Position numbers and translations under genes: made by a program. The notes beneath the pieces are model-generated. The model was not told the DNA's origin, searched no databases, and saw nothing but the letters and a program-made list of their open reading frames with translations. A stretch of DNA of 64,000 nt from JBQCHF01 sp051954955 (GTDB lineage Bacteria; Actinomycetota; Actinomycetes; Motilibacterales; Motilibacteraceae): assembly GCA_051954955.1 (NCBI GenBank), contig JBQCHF010000184.1:1-64000 (forward strand), read 5' to 3'. Positions 57,686 to 64,000 of this stretch are shown here, piece by piece (the first letter of the stretch is position 1; each line of letters starts with the position of its first letter).

Positions 57686-59056
57686 GTGCGCACGGTCCTG
57701 CCTCGGGGGCAGGCTCGTGAGGACGACAGCGGCACGACCCTCATCGAGGTGCTCGTGTCGCTGGTCGTCTTCTCGATCCTGGCCGCCGCACTGCTGTCGT
57801 TGCTGCTGTCCACGGCCACGATGGTCCGCACCGCCCGTCAGCGGGTGGTCGCCGGCCAGGTGGTGGCCGCCGTCGTCGACGAGGCGCGCGCCCAGGGCGC
57901 GGTCACGGTGACGCCCGGTCGCACGACGAGCACGCGCACCGTCGGCGCGACCACCTTCACGGTGGTGCGCGACGCCGCCTTCGTCGCCCGCGACGCCGCC
58001 AGCACCGAGTGCACCAGCCCGGGCAACCCGAGCTTCCTGCGCGTGCACGTCGAGGTGTCGTGGACCGGCATGGGCTCGGTGCGCCCGGTGGCCGGGGACA
58101 CGCTCATCACGCCCAGCATCGGCGAGGCGGACCGGGCCACCGGCAGCCTGGCGGTGCAGGTGGTCGACCGCGACGGCAACCCCTCCGCCGGCACCCCGGT
58201 CACCATGAGCGCGGGCACCACCCCCGGACCGGGCACCACGCAGCTCACCACCGCCGACGGCTGTGCGGTGTTCGCGTTCGTGCCGCCCGGCACCTACACC
58301 GCGTCGTTGGACGAAGCCGGATGGGTGGACCCGCAGGGGCAGCCGACGCCGTCGGTGTCGACGTCGGTCACGGCGTCGCAGACGGCCGTCGTGCAGCTCC
58401 AGTACGACCGGGCCGGCGACCTGACGCTGGTGCCGGACACCGACCCCGGGCACCCGGCACCGAACGACCTGAGCTGGACGCTGGTGAACACCGCGTTCAC
58501 CACCGCCGATCACACCAGGGTGTTCCCGCCAGACGGCACGCTGCCGCTCGTGGTGCACGGGCTGTTCCCGGCGGCCGCCGGCTACACCGGCTGGGCGGGC
58601 GGCTGCCCGGGCGGGGACCCGGGAGACGTGGGCCGCCCGGCGCCGGTGCCGGTGCAGCAGGGCCAGCCGGCGGTGCTCACCGTGCCGGTGGCCCGGGTGG
58701 AGGTGCAGGCGCGCCGCAACGGGCCGATGCCCGGTCCGTGGCAGGTGACGGCCACCCGGGTGGACGACCCGGGCTGCACCGCCGGTGAGGCCTACACCTT
58801 CAGCTCCCCCACCGGCGGAGCCATCGGGGCCGCCCTGCCGTTCGGCAGCTGGACCTTCACGGTCGCCAGCTCGGTCGGCTCGGCGACCAGCCCGACGGTG
58901 GTGCTGGCGCCGGGCACGGGCAGCGGCACCGGCAACGGGACCGGACATGGCAACGGCAACGGCAACGGCAACGGGACAGGCAACGGGACGGGCAACGGCC
59001 AGAACGGTGCGGGCAGCGGCAGCCCGGTCACCACGGTGGCGGTGAACCTCCCGTGA
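57686..59056 (+). CDS. Prepilin-like protein with C-terminal Gly-Asn repeats (PilV-like)
   Basis: A 456-aa protein with GTG start at 57686. Near the N-terminus DDSGTTLIEVLVSLVVFSILAAALL is a class III prepilin signal: cleavage after Gly, then Thr-Thr-Leu-Ile-Glu and a hydrophobic helix. The large outer part contains a carboxypeptidase-regulatory-like beta domain (GSLAVQVVDRDGNPSAGTPVTM, PGTYTASLDEAG) and ends in a Gly/Asn/Thr repeat tract before VTTVAVNLP. It is probably a minor pilin or pseudopilin. Its stop overlaps the next GTG in a GTGA. The 262 bp upstream hold no gene that I can see. Confidence 0.82.
   Translation: MRTVLPRGQAREDDSGTTLIEVLVSLVVFSILAAALLSLLLSTATMVRTARQRVVAGQVVAAVVDEARAQGAVTVTPGRTTSTRTVGATTFTVVRDAAFVARDAASTECTSPGNPSFLRVHVEVSWTGMGSVRPVAGDTLITPSIGEADRATGSLAVQVVDRDGNPSAGTPVTMSAGTTPGPGTTQLTTADGCAVFAFVPPGTYTASLDEAGWVDPQGQPTPSVSTSVTASQTAVVQLQYDRAGDLTLVPDTDPGHPAPNDLSWTLVNTAFTTADHTRVFPPDGTLPLVVHGLFPAAAGYTGWAGGCPGGDPGDVGRPAPVPVQQGQPAVLTVPVARVEVQARRNGPMPGPWQVTATRVDDPGCTAGEAYTFSSPTGGAIGAALPFGSWTFTVASSVGSATSPTVVLAPGTGSGTGNGTGHGNGNGNGNGTGNGTGNGQNGAGSGSPVTTVAVNLP
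58912..59029 (+). repeat. Short tandem repeat coding Gly-Asn/Gly-Thr
   Basis: Six-base units of the GGCAAC type (with GGGACC, GGGACA and GGGACG variants) repeat about 15-18 times and encode a Gly-Asn/Gly-Thr tract near the C-terminus of the pilin-like protein. Such tracts change length easily by slippage. Confidence 0.75.
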
Positions 59057-59787
59057 CGACCTCCCGCCTGACTCGCGCCCGTTCCTGCTCGGACGAGGGC
59101 ATCTCCCTGGTCGAGCTGCTGGTCACGATGGTGCTGCTCAGCCTGGCCCTGGGCATGTTCACCACCTGGTTCATCGGCACCCAGCGCTCGGCCACCGGCT
59201 ACAGCGCCCGGATCGCCGACCTGGCCGACGCCCGCCTCGCCGTCGACGCCATGACGCGGGACGTCCGGATGGCCATCTCGCCCACCTCCGGCTCGAGCCC
59301 GTTCCTGGCCTCGACATCGGCCGCCCGGCTCGACGTCTACGTCAACCGCCCGAGCGGTCTGCCGGACCTGGTCACCTACCGGTTCGCCGCGGAGCCGGCG
59401 GGCACCGTGCAGCTGGTGCGCACGGTGACCCCGGGCGTCGCCCCGGCGGCGGGATCGCCCGCGGGCACCCTGCCGACCTGGCCTAGCTCCGGGGCCCGGA
59501 ACCAGGTGCTGGTCCGCGGGCTCCCCGCCGCCTCGGCCACCGCGCCGTTCACGTTCTTCGACCAGCAGGGCGCCACCCAGCCGCCGTGCACCGGCAGCCA
59601 GACCACCGGCTGCGCGGCACCGATCAGCGTCGCGGACGCCCTCGCCGCGCCGGACGCGGTCGGCGCGGTGGGCATCGACCTGGTGGTCTCCGGGCGCCCG
59701 TCGCTGGCCAAGGGCACCGAGGTGGTCTCGCGGGTCCGGCTGGTCAATGCCGGTGCATCCGCCGACGTCGCGGGAGCCGGCCGATGA
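59053..59787 (+). CDS. Prepilin-like protein (PilW-like)
   Basis: A 244-aa protein, GTG start in a GTGA overlap with the previous stop. The N-terminal prepilin signal DEGISLVELLVTMVLLSLALGMF has Gly then Ile-Ser-Leu-Val-Glu, so Glu5 of the mature protein is kept. The outer domain (ARLAVDAMTRDVRMAISPTSG, ARLDVYVNRPSGLPDLVTYRF) has the pattern of PilW/GspJ minor pilins. Two Cys (PCTGS, GCAAP) may form a disulfide. It is coupled with the genes before and after. Confidence 0.85.
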   Translation: MTTSRLTRARSCSDEGISLVELLVTMVLLSLALGMFTTWFIGTQRSATGYSARIADLADARLAVDAMTRDVRMAISPTSGSSPFLASTSAARLDVYVNRPSGLPDLVTYRFAAEPAGTVQLVRTVTPGVAPAAGSPAGTLPTWPSSGARNQVLVRGLPAASATAPFTFFDQQGATQPPCTGSQTTGCAAPISVADALAAPDAVGAVGIDLVVSGRPSLAKGTEVVSRVRLVNAGASADVAGAGR

Positions 59788-59837
59788 CCCGTCCCCCGCA
59801 CGGCCCGTTCAGCACGTCCTTCGCTCGAGGAGCGTCC

Positions 59838-61523
59838 ATGTCCCCCTCCTGCGCCCCTCGCCGATCCGGCCCGCACCCGGGCTGGCGCGCCCGCCTCGCC
59901 ATGCGCGACGACGACGGCGTCGCGCTGATCATGGTGCTGGGGCTGGGGATGGTGATGACCCTGGTCCTGGTGGCGCTGTCCGGCTACGCCCTCAACGGCT
60001 ACGTGCAGTCCAAGACCCAGGTGGACCACTCCACCGCCATCGCCGCGGTGGAGGCCGGGGTGGACGACTACGTCTCCCGGCTCAACGACAACGAGCTCTA
60101 CTGGACCAAGAACAACGTGGACCCCACGAATCCGGCGCTCACGAGCTGGGTGGGCGTGCCGGGTTCGACCAACGGCGGCGCCTACCGCTACGTGGTGGAC
60201 AGCTCGACCACGCTGACCGACGGCGTGGTGCGGCTCACCGTCAGCGGCAAGGTCGGCAAGCAGGTGCGCACCGTGGTGGTGAGGCTGGCCCGGATGGCCT
60301 TCACCGACTACGTCTACTTCTCCGACTACGAGACCGGCGACCCGGCCAATTCCGCGTTCTACCGGGGCAGCTACTGGGGCAACGGACACGGCCGGCACGA
60401 CCCGGCGAGCACCTGCGGTGTCTACGACTGGGCCGCCGGCTGGGACACCCGGGACGCGAATTGCACGAAGATCTACTGGACCCAGAACGACGTCGTCGAC
60501 GGCTGGTTCCACACTAACGACCTGTTCGCGGTGCGCGACCACCCGCTGTTCAAGGGCCTGCTGGAGACCGGCTGCCCGGCCACCCGTCCCGGCGATCCGT
60601 GCTACAGCCACCCGCTCTGGGTGCCCGACCCCAACGCCGGCGGCAGCCCTCGCCTCGAGCAGCCCCCCGCCGTCGGCAGTCGGCTGTCCCCGATGCCCGC
60701 GAGCAACGCCGCGCTCAAGGCCGAGGCCGACCCGGCGCAGGGCGGCCAGGGATGCCTCTACACCGGGCCCACCCGGATCGTCTTCAACGCCGACGGCACC
60801 ATGGCCGTCGACAGTCCCAGCACGCCGCGGAGCGCACCGTGCGGCACCGGCGCGCGGGTCCCGTTGCCGGCCAACGGCGTCGTCTTCGTGCAGAACCTGC
60901 CGGCGGGCAAGGCGCCGAAGCGGACCCAGGCACCGTTCGTGAGCACGCCCGACGGGGTCACCCGGACGGCCAACTCCGGCGGTTCCTCGTTCCCGCTCGC
61001 CGGCGACAGCACGCCCTACGACCCGCGCAACGGCGACGCCTTCGTGGAGGGCACCCTGAACGGTCAGGTGACGGTGGCCACCGACGACGACATCGTGATC
61101 ACCGGCGACCTCACCTACTCCGGCCGTCCTACCGATGTGCTCGGCCTGGTGGCCCAGAACAACGTCTCCCTCTACCACCCGGTCAACGCCGCCGGGTACG
61201 AGCTGCTCGGCGACCAGCAGATGAAGAACGTGCAGGTGTGGGGCGCGCTGCTGTCGGTGCAGCACTCGATCAACGTGCAGAACTTCGCCTACGGGAGTCC
61301 CCGCGGCGACTTCACCGTGCACGGCTCGATCATCCAGCGCTGGCGCGGGGCGGTCGGCACCTTCGACAGCCGGTCGGGCACCACCTCGACCGGCTACCGC
61401 AAGGACTGGCACTGGGACCCGCGACTGCGCTACGCCAAGCCGCCCCGCTACCTCGACCCGGTGGCCGCCTCCTGGCACGCCATCGACCAGGCCGAGACGC
61501 CGGCGGCCTACCCGGGCGGGTGA
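59838..61523 (+). CDS. PilX-like pilus protein
   Basis: A 561-aa protein. Two starts are possible: ATG 59838 with CGAGGAG 5 bp upstream (used here), or ATG 59784 in an ATGA overlap with the previous gene. DDDGVALIMVLGLGMVMTLVLVALSGYALNGYV is a prepilin-like N-terminal helix of the PilX type, in which the usual Glu5 is absent. Several Cys-containing outer segments follow (CGVYDWAAGWDTRDANCTK, GCPATRPGDPC) and a C-terminal right-handed-helix-like region (DIVITGDLTYSGRPTDVLGLVAQNNVSL). It probably belongs to the same minor pilin complex, perhaps at its tip. Confidence 0.83.
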   Translation: MSPSCAPRRSGPHPGWRARLAMRDDDGVALIMVLGLGMVMTLVLVALSGYALNGYVQSKTQVDHSTAIAAVEAGVDDYVSRLNDNELYWTKNNVDPTNPALTSWVGVPGSTNGGAYRYVVDSSTTLTDGVVRLTVSGKVGKQVRTVVVRLARMAFTDYVYFSDYETGDPANSAFYRGSYWGNGHGRHDPASTCGVYDWAAGWDTRDANCTKIYWTQNDVVDGWFHTNDLFAVRDHPLFKGLLETGCPATRPGDPCYSHPLWVPDPNAGGSPRLEQPPAVGSRLSPMPASNAALKAEADPAQGGQGCLYTGPTRIVFNADGTMAVDSPSTPRSAPCGTGARVPLPANGVVFVQNLPAGKAPKRTQAPFVSTPDGVTRTANSGGSSFPLAGDSTPYDPRNGDAFVEGTLNGQVTVATDDDIVITGDLTYSGRPTDVLGLVAQNNVSLYHPVNAAGYELLGDQQMKNVQVWGALLSVQHSINVQNFAYGSPRGDFTVHGSIIQRWRGAVGTFDSRSGTTSTGYRKDWHWDPRLRYAKPPRYLDPVAASWHAIDQAETPAAYPGG

Positions 61524-61569
61524 GCGTTCGCTGGGATGAGCAGCCACCGGGCTGGGTAGCGTCCCGCCC

Positions 61570-62469
61570 ATGCAGTTCGACGACCAGGGTGTCGACGTCT
61601 CCGGCGTGGACGACCGGCGGGGCCGCGGTGGCGCGCTCGCCCTCGGCGGCGGCGGTGTGGGCGTGGTCGGCTTCGTCATCTACCTCGTCGTGTCGCTGCT
61701 CGGCGGCGGCGGGAACGGCGCCGGCGGCATCGACCTCTCCCAGGTGGTAGCCCCGCCCGCGGCCGGCGGCGGCGGCACCAGCGGCGAGACCCAGCAGCAG
61801 CTCCAGCAGCGCTGCAACAGCGACGGTGCCCTGGACAAGTACGAGGACTGCTACCTCATCAAGGTCTACAACGAGACCGACGAGGTGTGGCAGGCCGAAT
61901 TCCAGCGCCGCAACCTCTCCTACCACGCCCCGCGGCTGGCCTTCTTCAGCGGCGCGACGCAGACCGGCTGCGGCAACGCCAGCGCTGACGTCGGCCCGTT
62001 CTACTGCCCGCCGGACGAGGAGATCTACCTCGACCTCGGGTTCCTGGACCAGCTCCAGCAGCAGTTCGGCGCCACCGGCCGCTACGCCCAGGCCTACATC
62101 CTGGCTCACGAGTTCGGCCACCACCTGCAGACCCTGCTCGGCACCGAGCGGAAGATGCGGGCCCTGCAGCAGCAGAACCCGAGCCAGGCGAACGCGCTGT
62201 CGGTGAAGCTCGAGCTGCAGGCCGACTGCTACGCCGGCGTGTGGGGTCGCCTCGCCAACGACCACGGCAACGTCACCGTCACCCAGGCCGACGTCGCCCA
62301 GGCCCAGAACGCGGCCGCGGCCGTGGGCGACGACCGCATCCAGCAGCAGGTGCAGGGCCGGGTCAACCCCGAGTCCTTCACGCACGGCTCGGCCGCCCAG
62401 CGAAGGCAGAGCTACACCACCGGCTACTCCACCGGCGACCTCGCCGCCTGCAACACCTTCTCCTCGTGA
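61570..62469 (+). CDS. Neutral zinc metallopeptidase (YpfJ-like)
   Basis: A 299-aa membrane-anchored peptidase. A Gly-rich region and one helix near 35-48 (VGVVGFVIYLVVSLL) are followed by a Gln-rich linker and the peptidase domain. HEFGHHLQ (about residues 179-186) is the zinc motif, and Glu in LELQADCYAGVW supplies the third ligand. Four Cys (QRCNS, EDCYL, TGCGN, FYCPP) suggest disulfides, so the domain is probably outside. Its substrate is unknown. The stop codon lies in the left arm of a long palindrome. Confidence 0.9.
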   Translation: MQFDDQGVDVSGVDDRRGRGGALALGGGGVGVVGFVIYLVVSLLGGGGNGAGGIDLSQVVAPPAAGGGGTSGETQQQLQQRCNSDGALDKYEDCYLIKVYNETDEVWQAEFQRRNLSYHAPRLAFFSGATQTGCGNASADVGPFYCPPDEEIYLDLGFLDQLQQQFGATGRYAQAYILAHEFGHHLQTLLGTERKMRALQQQNPSQANALSVKLELQADCYAGVWGRLANDHGNVTVTQADVAQAQNAAAAVGDDRIQQQVQGRVNPESFTHGSAAQRRQSYTTGYSTGDLAACNTFSS

Positions 62470-62567
62470 TCATGCAAAGTACGTGATCATGCAATTCAGG
62501 TGATCATGCAGACGGTGTGAGCAGGTACTCACACGAATTGCATGATCGCGCGGATTGCATGATCACG
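62465..62567. terminator. 103-bp nested palindrome filling a convergent gap
   Basis: Three perfect nested stems: CGTGATCATGCAA (62465-62477) with TTGCATGATCACG (62555-62567); GATCATGCAATTC (62485-62497) with GAATTGCATGATC (62535-62547); GTGTGAG (62515-62521) with CTCACAC (62528-62534). A further GTGATCATGCA copy at 62500-62510 is unpaired. The word GATCATGCA thus occurs three times directly and twice inverted. The element starts in the stop region of the metallopeptidase gene and ends 5 bp before the acVLRF1 stop. Confidence 0.85.
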
Positions 62568-62572
62568 AGTGG

Positions 62573-63208
62573 TCAGGGGGTGAGGTGGATGGGGACGGCG
62601 CGGGCGGCGGCGACGGCGGCCTCGAGCACGTCACGCCGGGGGTCGGGGACGTCCAGGACCCGCTCGACCACGAGCGGGCGCAGGGGGGCCAGGCGCGGCT
62701 CGGACAGCAGGTCGGAGAGCAGGGTCTTGTCGCCGCCGGTCACCACGGCGTCCAGGGTCAAGGCCTCGGGCAGCAGCAGCCGAGCGACGACGTCGACGGC
62801 GGCCTGCACGGCCTCGCGGGTCTGACCTTCGCGGCGGCGGGCGAAGCGCTGCTGGGACCAACCCCCGGCGGCCGTGCGGCCCTGCACGTGCCTGGAGCCG
62901 ACCTTGGAGGCGACCAGCCGCTCCCCCTGCGCCACCCCCACGGCGTAGCCGCCGCGGCGCAGCAGCACCAGGCCGATCCGGCGCAGAGCGAGGGCGTGCG
63001 CGACGACGTCGACGCCGTCGGCCAGCGGTGGGAACGGCACGGTGACCAGGGCCTGCTCGCCGTCGGCCCCGACCAGGCGAAGCGAGCCGTCGTCGAGACG
63101 TTCCTGGGCGGCACCCCCGTGCCGGTCGGCGAAGCCCACCAGCCAGCGCTCGAGCCGCTCGGGCGCGACCTCCACCCAGCGGCCGCCGCCGGCCGCCGGC
63201 CTGCTCAC
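62573..63208 (-). CDS. acVLRF1 family peptidyl-tRNA hydrolase
   Basis: A 211-aa member of the Vms1/ANKZF1-like release factor family found in actinobacteria (acVLRF1). GTG start at 63208. The active-site block SRHVQGRTAAGGWSQQRFARRR contains the family's catalytic Gln loop (GGWSQQRFARR). ALTLDAVVTGGDKTLLSDLLSE is the other typical segment. Such proteins hydrolyse peptidyl-tRNA on obstructed large ribosomal subunits. It is followed upstream by the SufT gene 13 bp away on the same strand, so it may be the last gene of the suf operon. Confidence 0.93.
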   Translation of the reverse strand: MSRPAAGGGRWVEVAPERLERWLVGFADRHGGAAQERLDDGSLRLVGADGEQALVTVPFPPLADGVDVVAHALALRRIGLVLLRRGGYAVGVAQGERLVASKVGSRHVQGRTAAGGWSQQRFARRREGQTREAVQAAVDVVARLLLPEALTLDAVVTGGDKTLLSDLLSEPRLAPLRPLVVERVLDVPDPRRDVLEAAVAAARAVPIHLTP

Positions 63209-63221
63209 CGCGCTCTAGGCC

Positions 63222-63551
63222 TCAGACGTTGAAGCCGAGGGCGCGCAGCTGCTCGCGGCCGTCGTCGGTGATCTTGTCCGGGCCCCACGGCGGCATCCAG
63301 ACCCAGTTGATCCGGAAGTCGGACACCAGGCCGGACAGCGCCCCGCGGGTCTGGTCCTCGATGACGTCGGTGAGCGGGCAGGCCGCCGAGGTGAGCGTCA
63401 TGTCGATGGTGGCGATGTTCCCGTCGTCCACGTGGATGCCGTAGACCAGGCCGAGGTCGACGACGTTGATGCCGAGCTCGGGGTCGACGACGTCGCGCAT
63501 CGCCTCCTCGACGTCGGCGGCGTTGGCCGGCAGCGTGCTCTGGTCGGTCAT
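63222..63551 (-). CDS. sufT: SufT-like iron-sulfur cluster assembly factor (DUF59/MIP18)
   Basis: A 109-aa protein starting at ATG 63551, which overlaps the upstream SufU stop as ATGA and has GGAGGGGAG before it. DUF59 motifs are complete: EEAMRDVVDPELGINVVDLGLVYGI, then DMTLTSAACPLTDVIEDQ with the reactive Cys, and the C-terminal VWMPPWGPDKITDDGREQLRALGF. It helps mature iron-sulfur proteins and is the usual last suf gene in actinobacteria. The symbol follows family usage. Confidence 0.93.
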   Translation of the reverse strand: MTDQSTLPANAADVEEAMRDVVDPELGINVVDLGLVYGIHVDDGNIATIDMTLTSAACPLTDVIEDQTRGALSGLVSDFRINWVWMPPWGPDKITDDGREQLRALGFNV

Positions 63552-64000
63552 CGGGTGCTCCCCTCCGGGAGGTGGTCGCTTGTGGTTGCGTGCTCGGCAA
63601 CAGCGCGGGACACCGCGTCCTTCCAGGCCATCCAGCCCAGCAGGGCGCACTTGACCCGCGAGGGGTACTGCGCCACGCCGGCGAACGCGACGGCGTCCTC
63701 GAGCTGGTCCTCCAGGCCCTGCGCCCGCTGCACCGCCTCGGTGCGCGAGCCCATCAGGTCGCGGAAGGTCTCGGACAGCTCCAGGCCGCGGGCCACCGGC
63801 CGGCCGGTGACCAGCTCGGTCATCACCGACGTCGAGGCCTGGCTGATCGAGCAGCCCTCGCCCTCGTAGGAGACGTCGGCGACCACCGGCCCGTCCTCGC
63901 CGGCGGCCAGGTGCACCCGCAGGGTGACCTCGTCGCCGCAGGTCGGGTTGACGTGGTGGACCTCGGCCTCGAACGGCTCGCGCAGCCCGCGGTGCCGCGG
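63548..64000 (-). CDS. sufU: SufU iron-sulfur assembly protein, 5' part cut by window
   Basis: A NifU/SufU-type protein open to the window edge; about 150 codons are visible and the start lies beyond 64000. The three Cys of the zinc/sulfur-transfer site are present: NPTCGDEVTLRV, GEGCSISQAS and VKCALLGW. These match SufU, which accepts sulfur from SufS. It overlaps sufT by four bases. The rest of the suf operon (sufS and others) is expected just outside the window. Confidence 0.95.
   Translation of the reverse strand, partial: PRHRGLREPFEAEVHHVNPTCGDEVTLRVHLAAGEDGPVVADVSYEGEGCSISQASTSVMTELVTGRPVARGLELSETFRDLMGSRTEAVQRAQGLEDQLEDAVAFAGVAQYPSRVKCALLGWMAWKDAVSRAVAEHATTSDHLPEGSTR

Noticed and set aside
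1..64000. Prophage, insertion sequence, integron or CRISPR array
   Set aside because: No transposase, integrase, phage structural gene or regularly spaced repeat array was seen. The repeats present are short tandem or palindromic.

Overview
The window is a 64 kb stretch of a high-GC actinobacterial chromosome. It has many GTG and TTG starts, actinobacterial marker families (DUF5703, DUF3099, dodecin, acVLRF1, InhA-type FabI, GlgA/GlgC, GH15 trehalase-like enzyme, class F-like sortase) and no sign of prophage, plasmid, IS element or CRISPR array. The gene mix and codon style suggest a Geodermatophilaceae-like organism (Blastococcus, Geodermatophilus or Modestobacter); this is an inference from style, not a database result.

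Layout. 1-6.7 kb: a cut aldo/keto reductase, a small frameshifted gene, a cell-wall protein with an LAHTG sorting signal, an M20 peptidase, tRNA-Leu(GAG), an APH-like kinase and small membrane or unknown proteins. 6.7-23.1 kb: carbohydrate uptake and degradation. A GH2 beta-galactosidase and a glycogen-debranching-type enzyme face a LacI regulator and a binding protein plus two permeases. After a wax ester synthase/DGAT-like gene comes a second importer (binding protein, two permeases) followed by its own LacI regulator. Neither importer has an ATPase gene, so a shared one elsewhere is expected. 23-36 kb: SpoU methyltransferase, a membrane GAF protein with an overlapping 71-aa partner, TauE, sugar MFS porter, iron-sulfur photolyase/cryptochrome, lytic transglycosylase, NfeD-SPFH pair and an ABC ATPase. 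35-40 kb: divergent glgA/glgC, serB and sixA. 40-53 kb: fabG-fabI, quinone reductase, dodecin, moaA, SURF1, GH15 enzyme, SRPBCC protein, atypical SDR, ABC exporter and an enoyl-CoA hydratase. 53-57 kb: a small conserved HTH protein, a sortase with a DUF4397 surface protein, and an ABC-F protein. 57.6-61.5 kb: a translationally coupled set of three type IV pilin-like genes. 61.5-64 kb: zinc metallopeptidase, acVLRF1 peptidyl-tRNA hydrolase, and the SufT-SufU end of an iron-sulfur assembly operon cut by the window edge.

The most striking non-coding signal is that most convergent gene junctions with more than about 35 bp between them hold a long, near-perfect palindrome without a T-tract. Two of these (23978-24067 and 35156-35245) are copies of one 90-bp element with a fully conserved core. 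Two others, in the 486-bp gap at 49164-49649, form a second small family, and the element at 62465-62567 nests three stems and fills its whole gap. They look like bidirectional terminators or dispersed palindromic repeats. Sugar-regulator operators are also visible, notably the perfect 12-bp palindrome at 18420-18431.
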